From: Xenophilus azovorans DSM 13620
Lineage (GTDB): Bacteria > Pseudomonadota > Gammaproteobacteria > Burkholderiales > Burkholderiaceae_C
NCBI RefSeq assembly: GCF_000745855.1
Contig: NZ_JQKD01000022.1
Coordinates: 41,856-105,855 of the forward strand
Reading direction: 5' to 3'
Length of the DNA stretch: 64,000 bases
The translations under genes were made by a program, and so were the position numbers. Positions 19,353 to 30,084 of the stretch are shown here, piece after piece. The notes under the pieces were generated by a model. It had not been told where the DNA came from. It was given only the letters and a program-made list of their open reading frames with translations, and did no database searches. Numbering within the stretch: position 1 is the stretch's first letter; every line of letters begins with the position of its first letter.

Positions 19353-20876
19353 TCAGCCTTCGCGCCGCAGGGCGGGAAACAGGATCACGTCGCGGATGCT
19401 GGGCGAATCGGTCAGCAGCATCATGAAGCGGTCGATGCCGATGCCGCAGCCGCCGGTGGGCGGCATGCCGTATTCCAGGGCGCGAACGAAGTCGTGGTCG
19501 AAGTACATCGCCTCGTCGTCGCCGGCGTCCTTGGCGTTCACCTGAGCATTGAAGCGGGCGGCCTGGTCCTCGGCGTCGTTCAGTTCGGAAAAGCCGTTGC
19601 CGAACTCGCGGCCGGTGATGTACAGCTCGAAGCGCTCGGTCACTTCCGGCCGCTCGTCGTTGGCGCGCGCCAGCGGCGAGATCTCGGTCGGGTGCTCCAT
19701 GATGAAAGTGGGCTGCCAGAGCTTCTCTTCCACCGTCTCCTCGAAGTACATCACCTGCAGGCTGGCCAGGCTGCGCGCGGCGAGGCGGTCCTTCTCTTCC
19801 GAGAGGCCCTGCTTCCTCAGCGCGGCGATCAGCCAGTCGCGGTCGTCCACCCTGTCGCCGGCATCGGTGTGCTTGAGGATGGCCTCGCGGATGGTCAGGC
19901 GCTCGAAGGGCGCGGCGAGATCCACCGGCCTACCCTGGTAGCTCAGCTGCAGCGTGCCCACGGCTTTCTGCGCCGCGTCGCGGATCAGCGCCTCGGTGAA
20001 GTCCATCAGGTCGCGGTAGTTCCACCAGGCCGCGTAGAACTCCATCATCGTGAACTCGGGGTTGTGGCGGACCGAGATGCCTTCGTTGCGGAAGTTGCGG
20101 TTGATCTCGAACACGCGCTCGAAGCCGCCGACGATCAGGCGCTTGAGGTACAGCTCCGGCGCGATGCGCAGGTACATCTCCTGGTCCAGCGCGTTGTGGT
20201 GCGTGACGAAGGGCTTGGCGTTGGCGCCGCCGGGAATGGGGTGGAGCATGGGCGTCTCCACCTCCAGGAAGCCGTGCTCGACCATGAAGGCGCGGATGCC
20301 CGACACCGCCCTGCTGCGCGCCACGAAGCGCGCGCGCGCGGCGTCGTCGGTGATCAGGTCGACATAGCGCTGGCGGTACTTCTGCTCCTGGTCGGCCATG
20401 CCGTGGAACTTGTCCGGCAGCGGGCGCAGGCTCTTGGTCAGCAGGCGCAGCGTCGTCACCTTGACCGACAGCTCGCCGGTCTTGGTCTTCATCAGCGTGC
20501 CCTCGGCGCCGAGGATGTCGCCCAGGTCCCACTTCTTGAAGTCGGCGTACACCTCCTCGCCGACCGCGTCGCGCGTGACGTAGAGCTGGATGCGGCCGGT
20601 GGCGTCCTGCAGCGTCGCGAAGCTGGCCTTGCCCATCACGCGCTTGAGCATCATGCGCCCGGCGACGCTGACGGCGACCGGCGCCGCCTCCAGCGCCTCG
20701 GCGCCCGTGTCGCCGTGGGCCGCCAGCAGAGCGGCGGCGCGGTCGGCGGGCTTGAAGTCGTTGGGGAAGGCGACGCCCTTGCCTTCGGCCTGGCCTGCCC
20801 GCAGGGCCCTGAGTTTTTCGCGCCGTTCGGCGATCAACTGGTTGTCATCGGGCGGGCTGGCGGGGGCGTCGGACAT
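19353..20876 (-). CDS. lysS: LysS, lysyl-tRNA synthetase (class II)
   Basis: This 507-residue protein, of normal length, charges tRNA-Lys. The N-terminal anticodon-binding OB fold is followed by class II motif 2 ([20 protein letters not shown]) and motif 3 ([15 protein letters not shown]). The ATG at 20876 gives the canonical N-terminus; an open frame extends 31 codons further upstream without similarity. The sequence before the start is pyrimidine-rich (TTTTTCCTTCTC), so the ribosome binding site is weak. An FkbM methyltransferase gene follows immediately. Confidence 0.96.
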   Translation of the reverse strand: MSDAPASPPDDNQLIAERREKLRALRAGQAEGKGVAFPNDFKPADRAAALLAAHGDTGAEALEAAPVAVSVAGRMMLKRVMGKASFATLQDATGRIQLYVTRDAVGEEVYADFKKWDLGDILGAEGTLMKTKTGELSVKVTTLRLLTKSLRPLPDKFHGMADQEQKYRQRYVDLITDDAARARFVARSRAVSGIRAFMVEHGFLEVETPMLHPIPGGANAKPFVTHHNALDQEMYLRIAPELYLKRLIVGGFERVFEINRNFRNEGISVRHNPEFTMMEFYAAWWNYRDLMDFTEALIRDAAQKAVGTLQLSYQGRPVDLAAPFERLTIREAILKHTDAGDRVDDRDWLIAALRKQGLSEEKDRLAARSLASLQVMYFEETVEEKLWQPTFIMEHPTEISPLARANDERPEVTERFELYITGREFGNGFSELNDAEDQAARFNAQVNAKDAGDDEAMYFDHDFVRALEYGMPPTGGCGIGIDRFMMLLTDSPSIRDVILFPALRREG

Positions 20877-20970
20877 GAGAAGGAAAAACCGGGTGGCGTC
20901 GAAAAGCGAACCCGCCATTTTATCGGCTGCGGGGTCCGGGCAGCTATCAAGAAAAGGTGCCTCGGTCAAT

Positions 20971-21027
20971 CGCTTCGCGCTTGCCCGATCACCGAGGGGG
21001 ATGCTTTTGTCTTGGGGCGGCCCGGCG
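20971..21027 (+). repeat. Dispersed intergenic repeat, type B (copy 1)
   Basis: The blocks CGCTTCGCG, CCGAGGGGG and CTTGGGGCGGCCCGGCG occur in this order here, and in the same order on the minus strand at 26140-26214. The intervening bases differ. The copy lies in the gap between lysS and the LON-domain gene. Confidence 0.6.
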
Positions 21028-21041
21028 ACAAAAAAAGAGCG

Positions 21042-21692
21042 CTATTCCTTGACGATGCCGGTGCGCGCCAGCAGGTCGCTCACCAGTTCCAGCCGCATCA
21101 GCGGGCTGCCCAGCTCCATCAGCCGCTGCTTCAGCTCGGGCTGCAGCGGCAGCAGCTCGCACCAGCGGTTGGCGACCCAGCCGCAGTCGTCGAAGTGGTA
21201 GGGCGGTGCGACGGGCAGGCGGACCGCGGCGTTCTCGTGCGCCTTGCGCTCCTCCAGGGTGCGCACGAGGCGGCGCAGCGCGTCGGCCGCATGCTGCAGG
21301 TCCTGCGGCACCGGCATGGACACGTCGTCCGGCATCGGTTCGACCTCGGCCGTCCACAGGCCGTGCTTGTGCAGTTCGCTGCCGCGGATGCGGAAGCGCC
21401 GCGTGCCCACGCATTCGATGTGCATCAGCCCCGGCTGCGGCGAGGCGAGCTGCGAGATCGTCGCCAGCGTGCCGATGCTGGCGAACTGCTCGGCCTCGGC
21501 GCCCGGCACGCGCACTTCGGCGCCCTGGGTGAGCCCAACCACGCCGAAGGGTAGCCCCGCCTTGTGGCAGCGGCCGATCATGTCCAGGTAGCGCACCTCG
21601 AAGATGCGCAGCGGCAGCAGGCCGCCGGGGAACAGCACCGTGCCCAGGGGGAACAGCGGGATGGAGAGCGGGGGTGGGGAAGAGGCGGTCAT
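21042..21692 (-). CDS. LON substrate-binding domain protein
   Basis: This 216-residue protein consists only of a LON N-terminal-type domain: IPLFPLGTVLFPGGLLPLRI, then FEVRYLDMIGRC and FGVVGLTQG. It has neither the ATPase nor the protease part of Lon. Such stand-alone proteins are widespread and their role is unclear; a chaperone or adaptor function is possible. The start is taken at 21692, where similarity begins. The frame stays open further upstream but would overlap the divergent yggT region. The stop is followed directly by seven T residues on its strand. Confidence 0.85.
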   Translation of the reverse strand: MTASSPPPLSIPLFPLGTVLFPGGLLPLRIFEVRYLDMIGRCHKAGLPFGVVGLTQGAEVRVPGAEAEQFASIGTLATISQLASPQPGLMHIECVGTRRFRIRGSELHKHGLWTAEVEPMPDDVSMPVPQDLQHAADALRRLVRTLEERKAHENAAVRLPVAPPYHFDDCGWVANRWCELLPLQPELKQRLMELGSPLMRLELVSDLLARTGIVKE

Positions 21693-21742
21693 GGGCGAAG
21701 GGGCGTGGCTATCATCGCACTCCCTTCCCCTGCGCGCCGCTG

Positions 21743-22300
21743 ATGTTCTACCAGATCCCATCCTTCCTGCTGGACGTGATCGTCGGCCTGCTCGGCTGTG
21801 CCTGCCTGCTGCGGCTGTACATGCAGTACCACCGGGTGCCCTTCGGCAATCCGCTCGGGCGCTTCGTGTTCGCGCTCACCGACTGGATCGTGGTGCCGCT
21901 GCGCCGCATCGTGCCCGCTGCCGGCAAGTGGGACCTCGCCAGCGCCATCGCCGCCTGGCTGCTGGTGATGGCGAAGTACCTGCTGCTGATGCTGCTGTTC
22001 GGCGCGATGCGGATGACGGTGCTGCCGCTGCTGTCGCTGTTCGGGCTGATGCAGCTCGCCGTCTCGGGGCTGACGGCGCTGCTGGTGGTCTACGCGGTGC
22101 TGTCGTGGGTGCCGGGCGCCTCGCCGCTGCTCAAGGACCTGGTGGACCGGCTGGCCGAACCCCTGGTGCGGCCGCTGCGGCGCTTCATCCCGCTGGTGGG
22201 CGGGGTGGACCTGTCGCCGCTGGTGGCCATCGTGCTGCTGCAGGTGGGCGCGATCGTCCTGGGCAACCTGCTGACGAGCGTCTACTCGCTCGGTCGCTGA
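21743..22300 (+). CDS. yggT: YggT family membrane protein
   Basis: This 185-residue integral membrane protein has two repeats of a YggT-type unit with about four hydrophobic segments. Repeat motifs are FGNPLGRFVFALTDWIVVPL and VDRLAEPLVRPLRRFIPL; both contain the family's P-x-R pattern before a helix. The family is linked to osmotic tolerance and to YlmG-type septum functions, but its exact role is unknown. The ATG at 21743 is chosen because similarity begins at MFYQIPSFLLD. Confidence 0.88.
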   Translation: MFYQIPSFLLDVIVGLLGCACLLRLYMQYHRVPFGNPLGRFVFALTDWIVVPLRRIVPAAGKWDLASAIAAWLLVMAKYLLLMLLFGAMRMTVLPLLSLFGLMQLAVSGLTALLVVYAVLSWVPGASPLLKDLVDRLAEPLVRPLRRFIPLVGGVDLSPLVAIVLLQVGAIVLGNLLTSVYSLGR

Positions 22301-22306
22301 CGGCCG

Positions 22307-23179
22307 TCAGCTCACCGCGTCCGCCGGCTGCCGCGTGAGCATCGCCAGGATGTCGGCCACCTTCCTGCGCAGCTCGCGCCGGTCGCAGATGAAGTCGATG
22401 GCGCCCTTTTCCTGCAGGAACTCGGCGCGCTGGAAGCCTTCGGGCAGCTTCACGCGCACGGTGGATTCGATCACGCGCGGGCCGGCGAAGCCGATCAGCG
22501 CCCTCGGCTCCGCGATCACCACGTCGCCGACGAAAGCGAAGCCGGCCGACACGCCGCCCATGGTCGGGTCGGTCAGCACGCTGATGTAGGGCAGGCCCTT
22601 CTTGGCCAGGCGGGTGAGGGCGGCGTTGGTCTTGGCCATCTGCATCAGCGACAGCAGGCCCTCCTGCATGCGGGCGCCGCCGGTGGCGGTGAAGCAGAGG
22701 AAGGGCACCTTCTGCTCGATGGCGGTCTCGACGCCGCGCACGAAGCGCTCGCCCACCACCGAGCCCATGCTGCCGCCCATGAAGTCGAACTCGAAACAGG
22801 CGGCCACCAGGTTGATGCTGTGCACGCAGCCACCCATGACGACCAGCGCGTCGGTCTCGCCGGTGGACTCCAGCGCTTCCTTCAGGCGCTCGGGGTACTT
22901 GCGGCTGTCCTTGAACTTCAGCGCATCGACCGGCAGCACCTCCTGCCCGATCTCGTAGCGGCCCTCGGCGTCGAGGAAGGCGTCCAGGCGGGCGCGCGCA
23001 CCGATACGGTGGTGGTGGCCGCAGCTCGGGCAGACGTTCTGGTTCTGCTCCAGGTCGGTCTTGTAGAGCACCGTGTCGCAGCTCGGGCACTTGATCCACA
23101 GGCCCTCGGGCACCTGGCGGCGCTCGGCCGGGTCGGTCTGGGCGATCTTGGGGGGAAGCAGTTTCTCAAGCCAGCTCAT
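22307..23179 (-). CDS. accD: AccD, acetyl-CoA carboxylase carboxyltransferase beta subunit
   Basis: This 290-residue subunit transfers the carboxyl group from biotin to acetyl-CoA to give malonyl-CoA, the substrate of FabD. The N-terminal zinc ribbon has Cys31, Cys34, Cys50 and Cys53 ([11 protein letters not shown] and [10 protein letters not shown]). The carboxyltransferase core includes [14 protein letters not shown] and [11 protein letters not shown]. It lies about 110 bases after trpA on the same strand, a common trpFBA-accD arrangement. Its 3' end is six bases from the convergent yggT stop. Confidence 0.97.
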   Translation of the reverse strand: MSWLEKLLPPKIAQTDPAERRQVPEGLWIKCPSCDTVLYKTDLEQNQNVCPSCGHHHRIGARARLDAFLDAEGRYEIGQEVLPVDALKFKDSRKYPERLKEALESTGETDALVVMGGCVHSINLVAACFEFDFMGGSMGSVVGERFVRGVETAIEQKVPFLCFTATGGARMQEGLLSLMQMAKTNAALTRLAKKGLPYISVLTDPTMGGVSAGFAFVGDVVIAEPRALIGFAGPRVIESTVRVKLPEGFQRAEFLQEKGAIDFICDRRELRRKVADILAMLTRQPADAVS

Positions 23180-23290
23180 GGACGGGGCTCCAATCGAAAT
23201 TCAGGGCAGCGCATCGGCGGCGGGCGCCGGCATCTGCGCGGCCCTGCGTCTCGTCATGCGAAAAGCAGGGCCGCAAGGGCGTGCGGATTA

Positions 23291-24108
23291 TCACGCCTTG
23301 GGCAGTGCATCCAGCCCGGCGCGCACGCCGGCGAGGAAGTCGCCCACGGCAGGCACCACCGCCTCGCGCGGCTGGCCTTCGATGAGCTGGATGATCTTCG
23401 TGCCGATGACCACCGCGTCGGCCGTGGCGCCGACGGCGCGCGCGCTGGCGGCGTCGCGGATGCCGAAGCCCACGCCCACCGGCACCTTCACGTGCCGGCG
23501 GATGCGCGGCAGCATCGCCGCCACCGCCTCGGTGTCGAGGTGGCCGGCGCCGGTCACGCCCTTGAGCGAGACGTAGTAGACGTAGCCGCTGGCGATGCGC
23601 GCGACCTGGGCCATGCGCTCGGAGGTAGAGGTGGGCGCCAGCAGGAAGATCAGGTCCATGCCGTGCGCGCGCAGGGCGGCGGCGAAGTCCTCGCACTCCT
23701 CGGGCGGGTAGTCGACGATCAGCACGCCGTCCACGCCGGCCTTCGCCGCGTCGCGCACGAAGGCGCCGGCGGCGTGCTTCTGGTCATAGCGCTCCACCGG
23801 GTTGGCGTAGCCCATCAGCACCACGGGCGTGGCGTCGTCCTGGTGGCGGAATTCGGCCACCATCGCCAGCACCTGCGCCAGGCCGACGCCCAGCGCCAGC
23901 GCGGCTTCGCCGGCCTTCTGGATCACCGGGCCGTCGGCCATCGGGTCGGAGAAGGGCACGCCCAGCTCGATCACGTCGGCGCCGGCGGCGACCATGCCGT
24001 GCATCAGCGCGGGCGTGATGTCGGCGTAGGGGAAGCCGGCGGTGACGTAGGGGATGAGCGCCTTGCGGCCCTCGGCCTTCAGCTTTTCGAAGGTGGCAGC
24101 GATGCGGC

Positions 24109-24112
<4 letters not shown>
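23291..24112 (-). CDS. trpA: TrpA, tryptophan synthase alpha subunit
   Basis: This 273-residue TIM-barrel subunit cleaves indole-3-glycerol phosphate and channels indole to TrpB. The catalytic Glu49 and Asp60 are in [16 protein letters not shown], with the same numbering as the Salmonella enzyme. The loop [10 protein letters not shown] and the C-terminal [14 protein letters not shown] fit the family. The ATG at 24112 overlaps the trpB stop in an ATGA, which keeps the two subunits balanced. Confidence 0.97.
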
Positions 24113-25389
<1,277 letters not shown>

Positions 25390-25439
25390 GGCAGATGCCT
25401 CCGGGAGCCGCGCGGCCCGCAGGCGGCCACACGGCAGGT

Positions 25440-26225
25440 TCAACGATGGGATGCGAGGCGGTGGGCGGCGTCGGCTTCGCGCACGGCCGCCACGAACTCG
25501 CGGATCTTGCCGGCGTCCTTGATGCCTTTGGCCGATTCGACGCCGGAACTCACGTCAACGGCGAGCGAGCGGCCCGCCGTGCGCAGGGCACGGATGCCCT
25601 CGCCCACGCTTGCTGGTGCGAGTCCACCACTCAAGACGAGGTGAGCGTCGACGGCGGGTGGAAGAAGTGACCAATCGAATGCCTTGCCGCCACCGCCATA
25701 GCCTTCGACATGGGCGTCGAGCAGGATGGCCTGGGCGCGGTTGAACCGAGCCGCGAATTCTACGAGGTCGAAGCCCGAACCGGCCGTTCCCAGGGGAATG
25801 CGCGCCGCCCGCAGGAAGCGGTGCCGGCCCTCGCCGCTGGCCTGCCAGCACTGGCCGGGCGACTCGTCGCCGTGGAACTGGGCCATGGCGCCCGCCACGG
25901 CCGCGAGGGCGGCCCGTGCGGCAGCGGGCTCCTCGTTGACGAACAGCAGCACGGGCGTGACGAAGGCCGGCAGCCGCCGCGCCAGCTCGGCGGCGCGCCC
26001 GGCCGTGACGGCGCGCGGGCTCTTCGGGTACAGCACGAAGCCGACCGCGTCGGCGCCCGCGGCGACGGCGGCGTCCACGTCCTGCTCGCGGGTCAGGCCG
26101 CAGATCTTGATGCGGGTGCGTGGTGTGGAGACGAGCACCCCGCCGCCGGGCCGCCCCAAGGCGGGGTGGGCCCCCTCGGGGGGCAGCGAACCACGCGAAG
26201 CGGGGAGCGTGGGGGTCATGTTCAT
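25440..26225 (-). CDS. trpF: TrpF, phosphoribosylanthranilate isomerase with repeat-derived N-terminus
   Basis: This 261-residue TIM-barrel enzyme isomerises phosphoribosylanthranilate in tryptophan synthesis. The core begins at [20 protein letters not shown] (catalytic Cys in KICGLT) and ends [14 protein letters not shown] with the catalytic Asp. The first 32 or so residues are encoded by a dispersed repeat and have no counterpart in the family. The ATG at 26225 overlaps the truA stop in an ATGA, which favours that start and a repeat-derived N-terminal extension. A GTG at 26138 would give a normal-length protein. The choice is undecided. Confidence 0.9.
   Translation of the reverse strand: MNMTPTLPASRGSLPPEGAHPALGRPGGGVLVSTPRTRIKICGLTREQDVDAAVAAGADAVGFVLYPKSPRAVTAGRAAELARRLPAFVTPVLLFVNEEPAAARAALAAVAGAMAQFHGDESPGQCWQASGEGRHRFLRAARIPLGTAGSGFDLVEFAARFNRAQAILLDAHVEGYGGGGKAFDWSLLPPAVDAHLVLSGGLAPASVGEGIRALRTAGRSLAVDVSSGVESAKGIKDAGKIREFVAAVREADAAHRLASHR
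26140..26214 (-). repeat. Dispersed repeat, type B (copy 2) at the 5' end of trpF
   Basis: Read on the minus strand this contains CGCTTCGCG, CCCCCCGAGGGGG and CGCCTTGGGGCGGCCCGGCG, matching copy 1 at 20971-21027 in order and spacing pattern. It sits between the ATG that overlaps truA and the conserved TrpF core, in a frame that stays open. Confidence 0.7.
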
Positions 26226-27034
26226 GGCGGCCCATCATAGGCAGCGGCGCTGCCCAGCGTGACTTCGTCGGGCAAGCCCCACTGCGCGTCGTAGAGCGGG
26301 CCGAGGAAGTACAGGCCGTCGGGCGCGAAGGTCGGCGCCGCGGCGTCGCGGCTGCGCGCGGCCAGCACCTCGCGCATCCATCCGGGCGGCGCATGGCCCT
26401 GGCCGATGCGCACCAGGCAGCCCATGATGTTGCGGATCATGTGGTGCAGGAAGGCGTCGGCTTCGAACTCGAAGTGCCAGCGGCAGCGCGGGCCCTCGCC
26501 GTGGCGGCGGACCTCGATGCGACGCATCTGCTTGACCGGCGAGCGCGCCTGGCAGGCCGAGGCGCGGAAGGAGCTGAAGTCGTGCTCGCCCAGCAGCGCC
26601 GCCGCGGCCGCACGCATCGCCTCGCCGTCCAGCGCGTGCATCGACCAGCCGACCCGGCCGGCGTCCAGGCTGGGCCGCACCGGCGACTGCGACAGCACGT
26701 ACAGGTAGCGCCGCCCGAGCGCGCTGGAACGGCAGTGGAATGCCGCCGGCACCGGATGCGCCCACTGCACCGCGATGTCGTCCGGCAGGAAGCGGTTGGT
26801 GCCGCGCACCCAGGAGAAGGGCGCGCGCTCGATCTCCGTGTCGAAGTGCACCACCTGCATCCAGCCGTGCACGCCGGCATCGGTGCGGCCGGCGCACAGC
26901 GTGCCGATGCGCGGGCCGGCGGTGAAGCGGGCGAGCGCCTTTTCCAGGTGATCCTGCACGGTGCGGCCCGAGGGCTGGCTCTGCCAGCCGTCGTAGGCGC
27001 CGCCGTGGTAGCGGATGCCGAGCGCCCATCGCAT
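26222..27034 (-). CDS. truA: TruA, tRNA pseudouridine synthase
   Basis: This 270-residue enzyme modifies uridines 38-40 in tRNA anticodon arms. The catalytic Asp52 is in CAGRTDAGVHG. RRYLYVL and the C-terminal FLHHMIRNIMGCLVRIGQG fit the family. The start at 27034 is where similarity begins; the upstream open frame continues through a terminator and is not coding. It is separated from fimV by a strong terminator, so it must have its own promoter, and it is coupled to trpF downstream. Confidence 0.96.
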   Translation of the reverse strand: MRWALGIRYHGGAYDGWQSQPSGRTVQDHLEKALARFTAGPRIGTLCAGRTDAGVHGWMQVVHFDTEIERAPFSWVRGTNRFLPDDIAVQWAHPVPAAFHCRSSALGRRYLYVLSQSPVRPSLDAGRVGWSMHALDGEAMRAAAAALLGEHDFSSFRASACQARSPVKQMRRIEVRRHGEGPRCRWHFEFEADAFLHHMIRNIMGCLVRIGQGHAPPGWMREVLAARSRDAAAPTFAPDGLYFLGPLYDAQWGLPDEVTLGSAAAYDGPP

Positions 27035-27068
27035 CGTCGTTCGGTTCTTTCGCGCGGTCGGGGGAGAC

Positions 27069-27103
27069 AAAAAGAAAAAGGGCCGCGGCGATCGCCGCGG
27101 CCC
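27069..27103 (-). terminator. Intrinsic terminator of fimV
   Basis: A perfect 22-base palindrome (27081-27102, GGCCGCGGCGATCGCCGCGG-CC), extended by one further base pair, is followed on the minus strand by TTTTTCTTTTT. It lies 31 bases after the fimV stop and just before truA. Confidence 0.93.
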
Positions 27104-27134
27104 CGGATTGTCGCCGGGCCAGGCCCGGCCCTGC

Positions 27135-29909
27135 TCAGCGCAACTGGGCCAGCAGCTGCTCGGCCTGGTGGCGCAGGTCGCCGGCGCTTTCGCTGGCGAC
27201 CTCCTCGACCAGCGAGCGGGCGCCCTCGGTGTCGCCCAGGGCCTGCAGCTCGCGCGCCAGCGAGAGCTTGATGGCATGCGGGTTCTCGCCGGCGCCATCG
27301 TCCAGCTCGCTGTTGCGGGTCACCGGCTCCAGCGCGCCGGGGCGCGTGTCGCCGCCCTTCGACTCGATCGAGGCCATGGTGCTCATGTCGAACTCGATGA
27401 AGCCCGAATCGCCCGGCAGGCCGGCCCGCAGGGTGGCGGGGTGGGTGCGCTCGTCGTCGTCGAGGGCGGGGCGGGGCATCTCCAGCTCGGCCGGCGCGGT
27501 GTCGAAATCGTTGTCCAGCGGGGGCAGCGCGCCGTTGCCGGACAGCGGCGAACGGGCGGTCGGCGCGAAGGAGGACGACTCGTTCAGCGGGGCGCGCGCC
27601 GTGGGCGCGTAGGCGGCCGTCACGGGGGCCGGCGCCGTCACCGGCGGCTCGGGCCGTGCGGGCGGGGCGGCATCGGCGGCGGCCAGCGGCGCGGCGTCCG
27701 AGGGCTTGGCCAGGTCCAGGTCGAAGTCCAGCGGCGCGACGGAGGGCACGAACGGCGGAGGCGGCGGCTCGGCCGGCGCATCGGCCAGCGCGGCGGCCGT
27801 GGCTGCTGCCGCCGCGGCGCCACCGGCGGCCAGCGGGATGGTCTTCTCGGCGTCGGCCAGGGCGGCGGCGCTGCCCTGGTACAGCGGGTTGCCCGGGTCC
27901 AGCTCGCGGCCCATGTCCATCACGCGGCCCCAGTCGGCGCCGCTGCCGTTGGTGAGCTTGTGCACGTCCTGCGCGAGCGCCTCGAAGGCCCGCAGGTCGC
28001 GCCGCTTGGCGTGGATCTCGAGCAGCTTGAGGTGGATGGCCGTGCGCTCGGGCGTGGTGCGCAGCGCCTCGCGCAGGATCTCCTCGGCCTGCAGGTCGCG
28101 GCCGTAGGCGAGGTACACGTCGGCCTCGGCGACCGGGTCGACGTCGCCGGCGTCCAGCTGGCTCGGCGAGTACGACAGCGAGGACACCATCGAGCTGCTG
28201 TTGCGGTTCTTGGTGTCGACCGATTCGCCGCCGGTGGCGCCGAAGAAGGAATCCTTCGGCAGGCGGCTTTCGGGGAACACGCTGTCGCCTGCATCGGCCG
28301 CGGTCTTGCGGCTGCGCGCGCGGTACGCCAGGAAGCCGAGCAGCAGCAGGACGATGGCGCCGCCGCCCAGGACGAGCGGGTTGCCCACCAGTTGCTCGAA
28401 GAAGCCCGGCTCGGGCGGAGGCGGCGGCACGACCTTGGGCTTGGCCTTGGCCGGCGCGGCAGCCGCCGGGGCGGGGGCTGCCGCGGGTGCGGGTGCGCTG
28501 GCTTCGGGGGCCGAGGTCGCCGCTGGCGCGGGCGCCGCGGCGGCGGCCGGCGGTGCGTCGGGTGCCGGTGCTGCAGCGGTGCTCGTCGCGGACGGGTCTG
28601 CAGCGGCCGGCGCGGCAGCCGGGCTTGCGGCAGCCGGCGCCGGGCTCGCCGCTGCGGCAGGGGCGGGTGCCGGTGCGGCGGCCGGGGCCTGGGCGGTGCC
28701 GCCGGCCGGTGCGGCGGACGGCGCCGCTGCGGGTGCCGCCGGGGCACTGCCGCTGGCGCCCTGCAGCTTGTTCAGTTCCTCGATGTTGCGCGACAGCTCG
28801 GCCACGCGGTTGGTCGTTTCCTGGGCCTGACGGGTCTGCGCCAGCTTTTCCTCGGCGGCGGCACCCTTGGCGCTGCCCTGCGAGATGGTCAGCTTGTCGG
28901 GCGAGGCCGCGGCCGCCTTGCGGTCCTCCACGTTCGCCTGCAGGCGTCCGGCGGCCTGGCGGTCGGCGGCGTCCGTCCGGGCGGCCGGCGCGTTCTCGGC
29001 CAGGCGCTGCCGGTAGGTGTTGAAGTCGCGGCTCTGGGCCACCACGGTCCGCCGGGCCTCGGCCGCCGGGATGGCGGCGGCGGCGCTGGCGCTGGGAACC
29101 TGCAGCACGGCACCCGCCTTGACCCGGTTCACGTTGCCGCGGATGAAGGCGTCGGGGTTGGCTTGCAGCAGGGCCACCAGCATCTGGTCGAGCGACACGT
29201 CGGCCGGCTTGAGGCTCGCCGCGATGCGCCCGGCGGTGTCGCCCGGCCGCACCGTGACCTGCTGCTCGCCGCTGCTCTCCGCGCGCACGGGCGCGGGCGC
29301 CTGTGCCGGCGCGGACGCGGCGGCCTGCGCGGCGCGGGCGCGGCGCGCGGCGCTTTCGTCGGGCGCCGTGCTGCGGGCCGCCCGCGGCGCCGGCGCGATT
29401 TGGGGACCGGCGGGAGCCACCGGCTCGGCCTGCGCCTGGCGGGTGACCGGCGGGTCCAGCAGCAGGGTGTAGTCCCGCACGATGCGGCCGCTGGCCCAGT
29501 TCGCCTCCAGCAGCAGGTCGACGAAGGGCTCGTTCAGCGGGCGCGAGCCGGTCAGCCGCACCACGTAGCGGCCGTCGGCACGGCGCTGCAGGGCGGAGCG
29601 CACGTTGGCGAGCGCCTCGTTGTAGGCGACGCCCGCGGCCTGGAAGGCCTCGCGCGAGGCCAGGCCGACCTGCAGGCCCTCCGCCTCGGCAGCGCTGATC
29701 TCGGTGACGTCGATCTCGGCGCGCAGCGGCTCGCCGAGCGCCGACTGCACGTTCAGCCGGCCCAGGGCCAGGGCATGGGCGTCGATGCTCGCGCCGCCCA
29801 GCGCAGCCGCCGCGGCAGCGGCCAGCAGCGACATCTGCCAGCGCGCGGCAAACAAGGAAATCGGGCGGTCTGCCGGGGCGGCAGTCGCGGGCAACGGATG
29901 TCTTGTCAT
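27135..29909 (-). CDS. fimV: FimV/TspA-like peptidoglycan-binding protein
   Basis: This 924-residue inner-membrane protein is linked to polar organisation, type IV pili and twitching in relatives. The N-terminal signal region ends near residue 45 and is followed by ALGRLNVQSALGEPLRAEID, the FimV N-domain signature. A LysM domain spans 216-271 (VRPGDTAGRIAASL). A long Ala/Pro-rich linker leads to a membrane helix at 509-530. The cytoplasmic part has a TPR-like stretch and ends in the FimV C-terminal domain (HAIKLSLARELQALGD). The start at 29909 is preferred; ATG codons at 29954-29957 are in frame. Confidence 0.9.
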   Translation of the reverse strand: MTRHPLPATAAPADRPISLFAARWQMSLLAAAAAAALGGASIDAHALALGRLNVQSALGEPLRAEIDVTEISAAEAEGLQVGLASREAFQAAGVAYNEALANVRSALQRRADGRYVVRLTGSRPLNEPFVDLLLEANWASGRIVRDYTLLLDPPVTRQAQAEPVAPAGPQIAPAPRAARSTAPDESAARRARAAQAAASAPAQAPAPVRAESSGEQQVTVRPGDTAGRIAASLKPADVSLDQMLVALLQANPDAFIRGNVNRVKAGAVLQVPSASAAAAIPAAEARRTVVAQSRDFNTYRQRLAENAPAARTDAADRQAAGRLQANVEDRKAAAASPDKLTISQGSAKGAAAEEKLAQTRQAQETTNRVAELSRNIEELNKLQGASGSAPAAPAAAPSAAPAGGTAQAPAAAPAPAPAAAASPAPAAASPAAAPAAADPSATSTAAAPAPDAPPAAAAAPAPAATSAPEASAPAPAAAPAPAAAAPAKAKPKVVPPPPPEPGFFEQLVGNPLVLGGGAIVLLLLGFLAYRARSRKTAADAGDSVFPESRLPKDSFFGATGGESVDTKNRNSSSMVSSLSYSPSQLDAGDVDPVAEADVYLAYGRDLQAEEILREALRTTPERTAIHLKLLEIHAKRRDLRAFEALAQDVHKLTNGSGADWGRVMDMGRELDPGNPLYQGSAAALADAEKTIPLAAGGAAAAAATAAALADAPAEPPPPPFVPSVAPLDFDLDLAKPSDAAPLAAADAAPPARPEPPVTAPAPVTAAYAPTARAPLNESSSFAPTARSPLSGNGALPPLDNDFDTAPAELEMPRPALDDDERTHPATLRAGLPGDSGFIEFDMSTMASIESKGGDTRPGALEPVTRNSELDDGAGENPHAIKLSLARELQALGDTEGARSLVEEVASESAGDLRHQAEQLLAQLR

Positions 29910-30084
29910 GCTGGGAAGGGGCAGAACGCCCAAAATGTAAGAGGACGTTAACATCATCCCGACGGGAATGACAAGGAAAACGGCCCATTTGAACCAGTGC
30001 GCACCAACTTCGGCACGTTCCGGCCGTTGTCAGCGTGCAACGCGGGGGCGCTGAGGCCCCCGGTGGCTGGTCAGGGGGGCGGCG

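Noticed and set aside
27035..27298. An 88-codon upstream extension of truA
   Set aside because: It runs through a strong terminator and into fimV. Family similarity begins at the ATG at 27034.
26437..29988. Very long open frames on both strands over fimV (up to about 1180 codons)
   Set aside because: High GC leaves alternative frames without stops. These frames are rich in Arg, Ala, Gly and Pro, have no family motifs, and fimV with its LysM domain, membrane helix and terminator explains the region.
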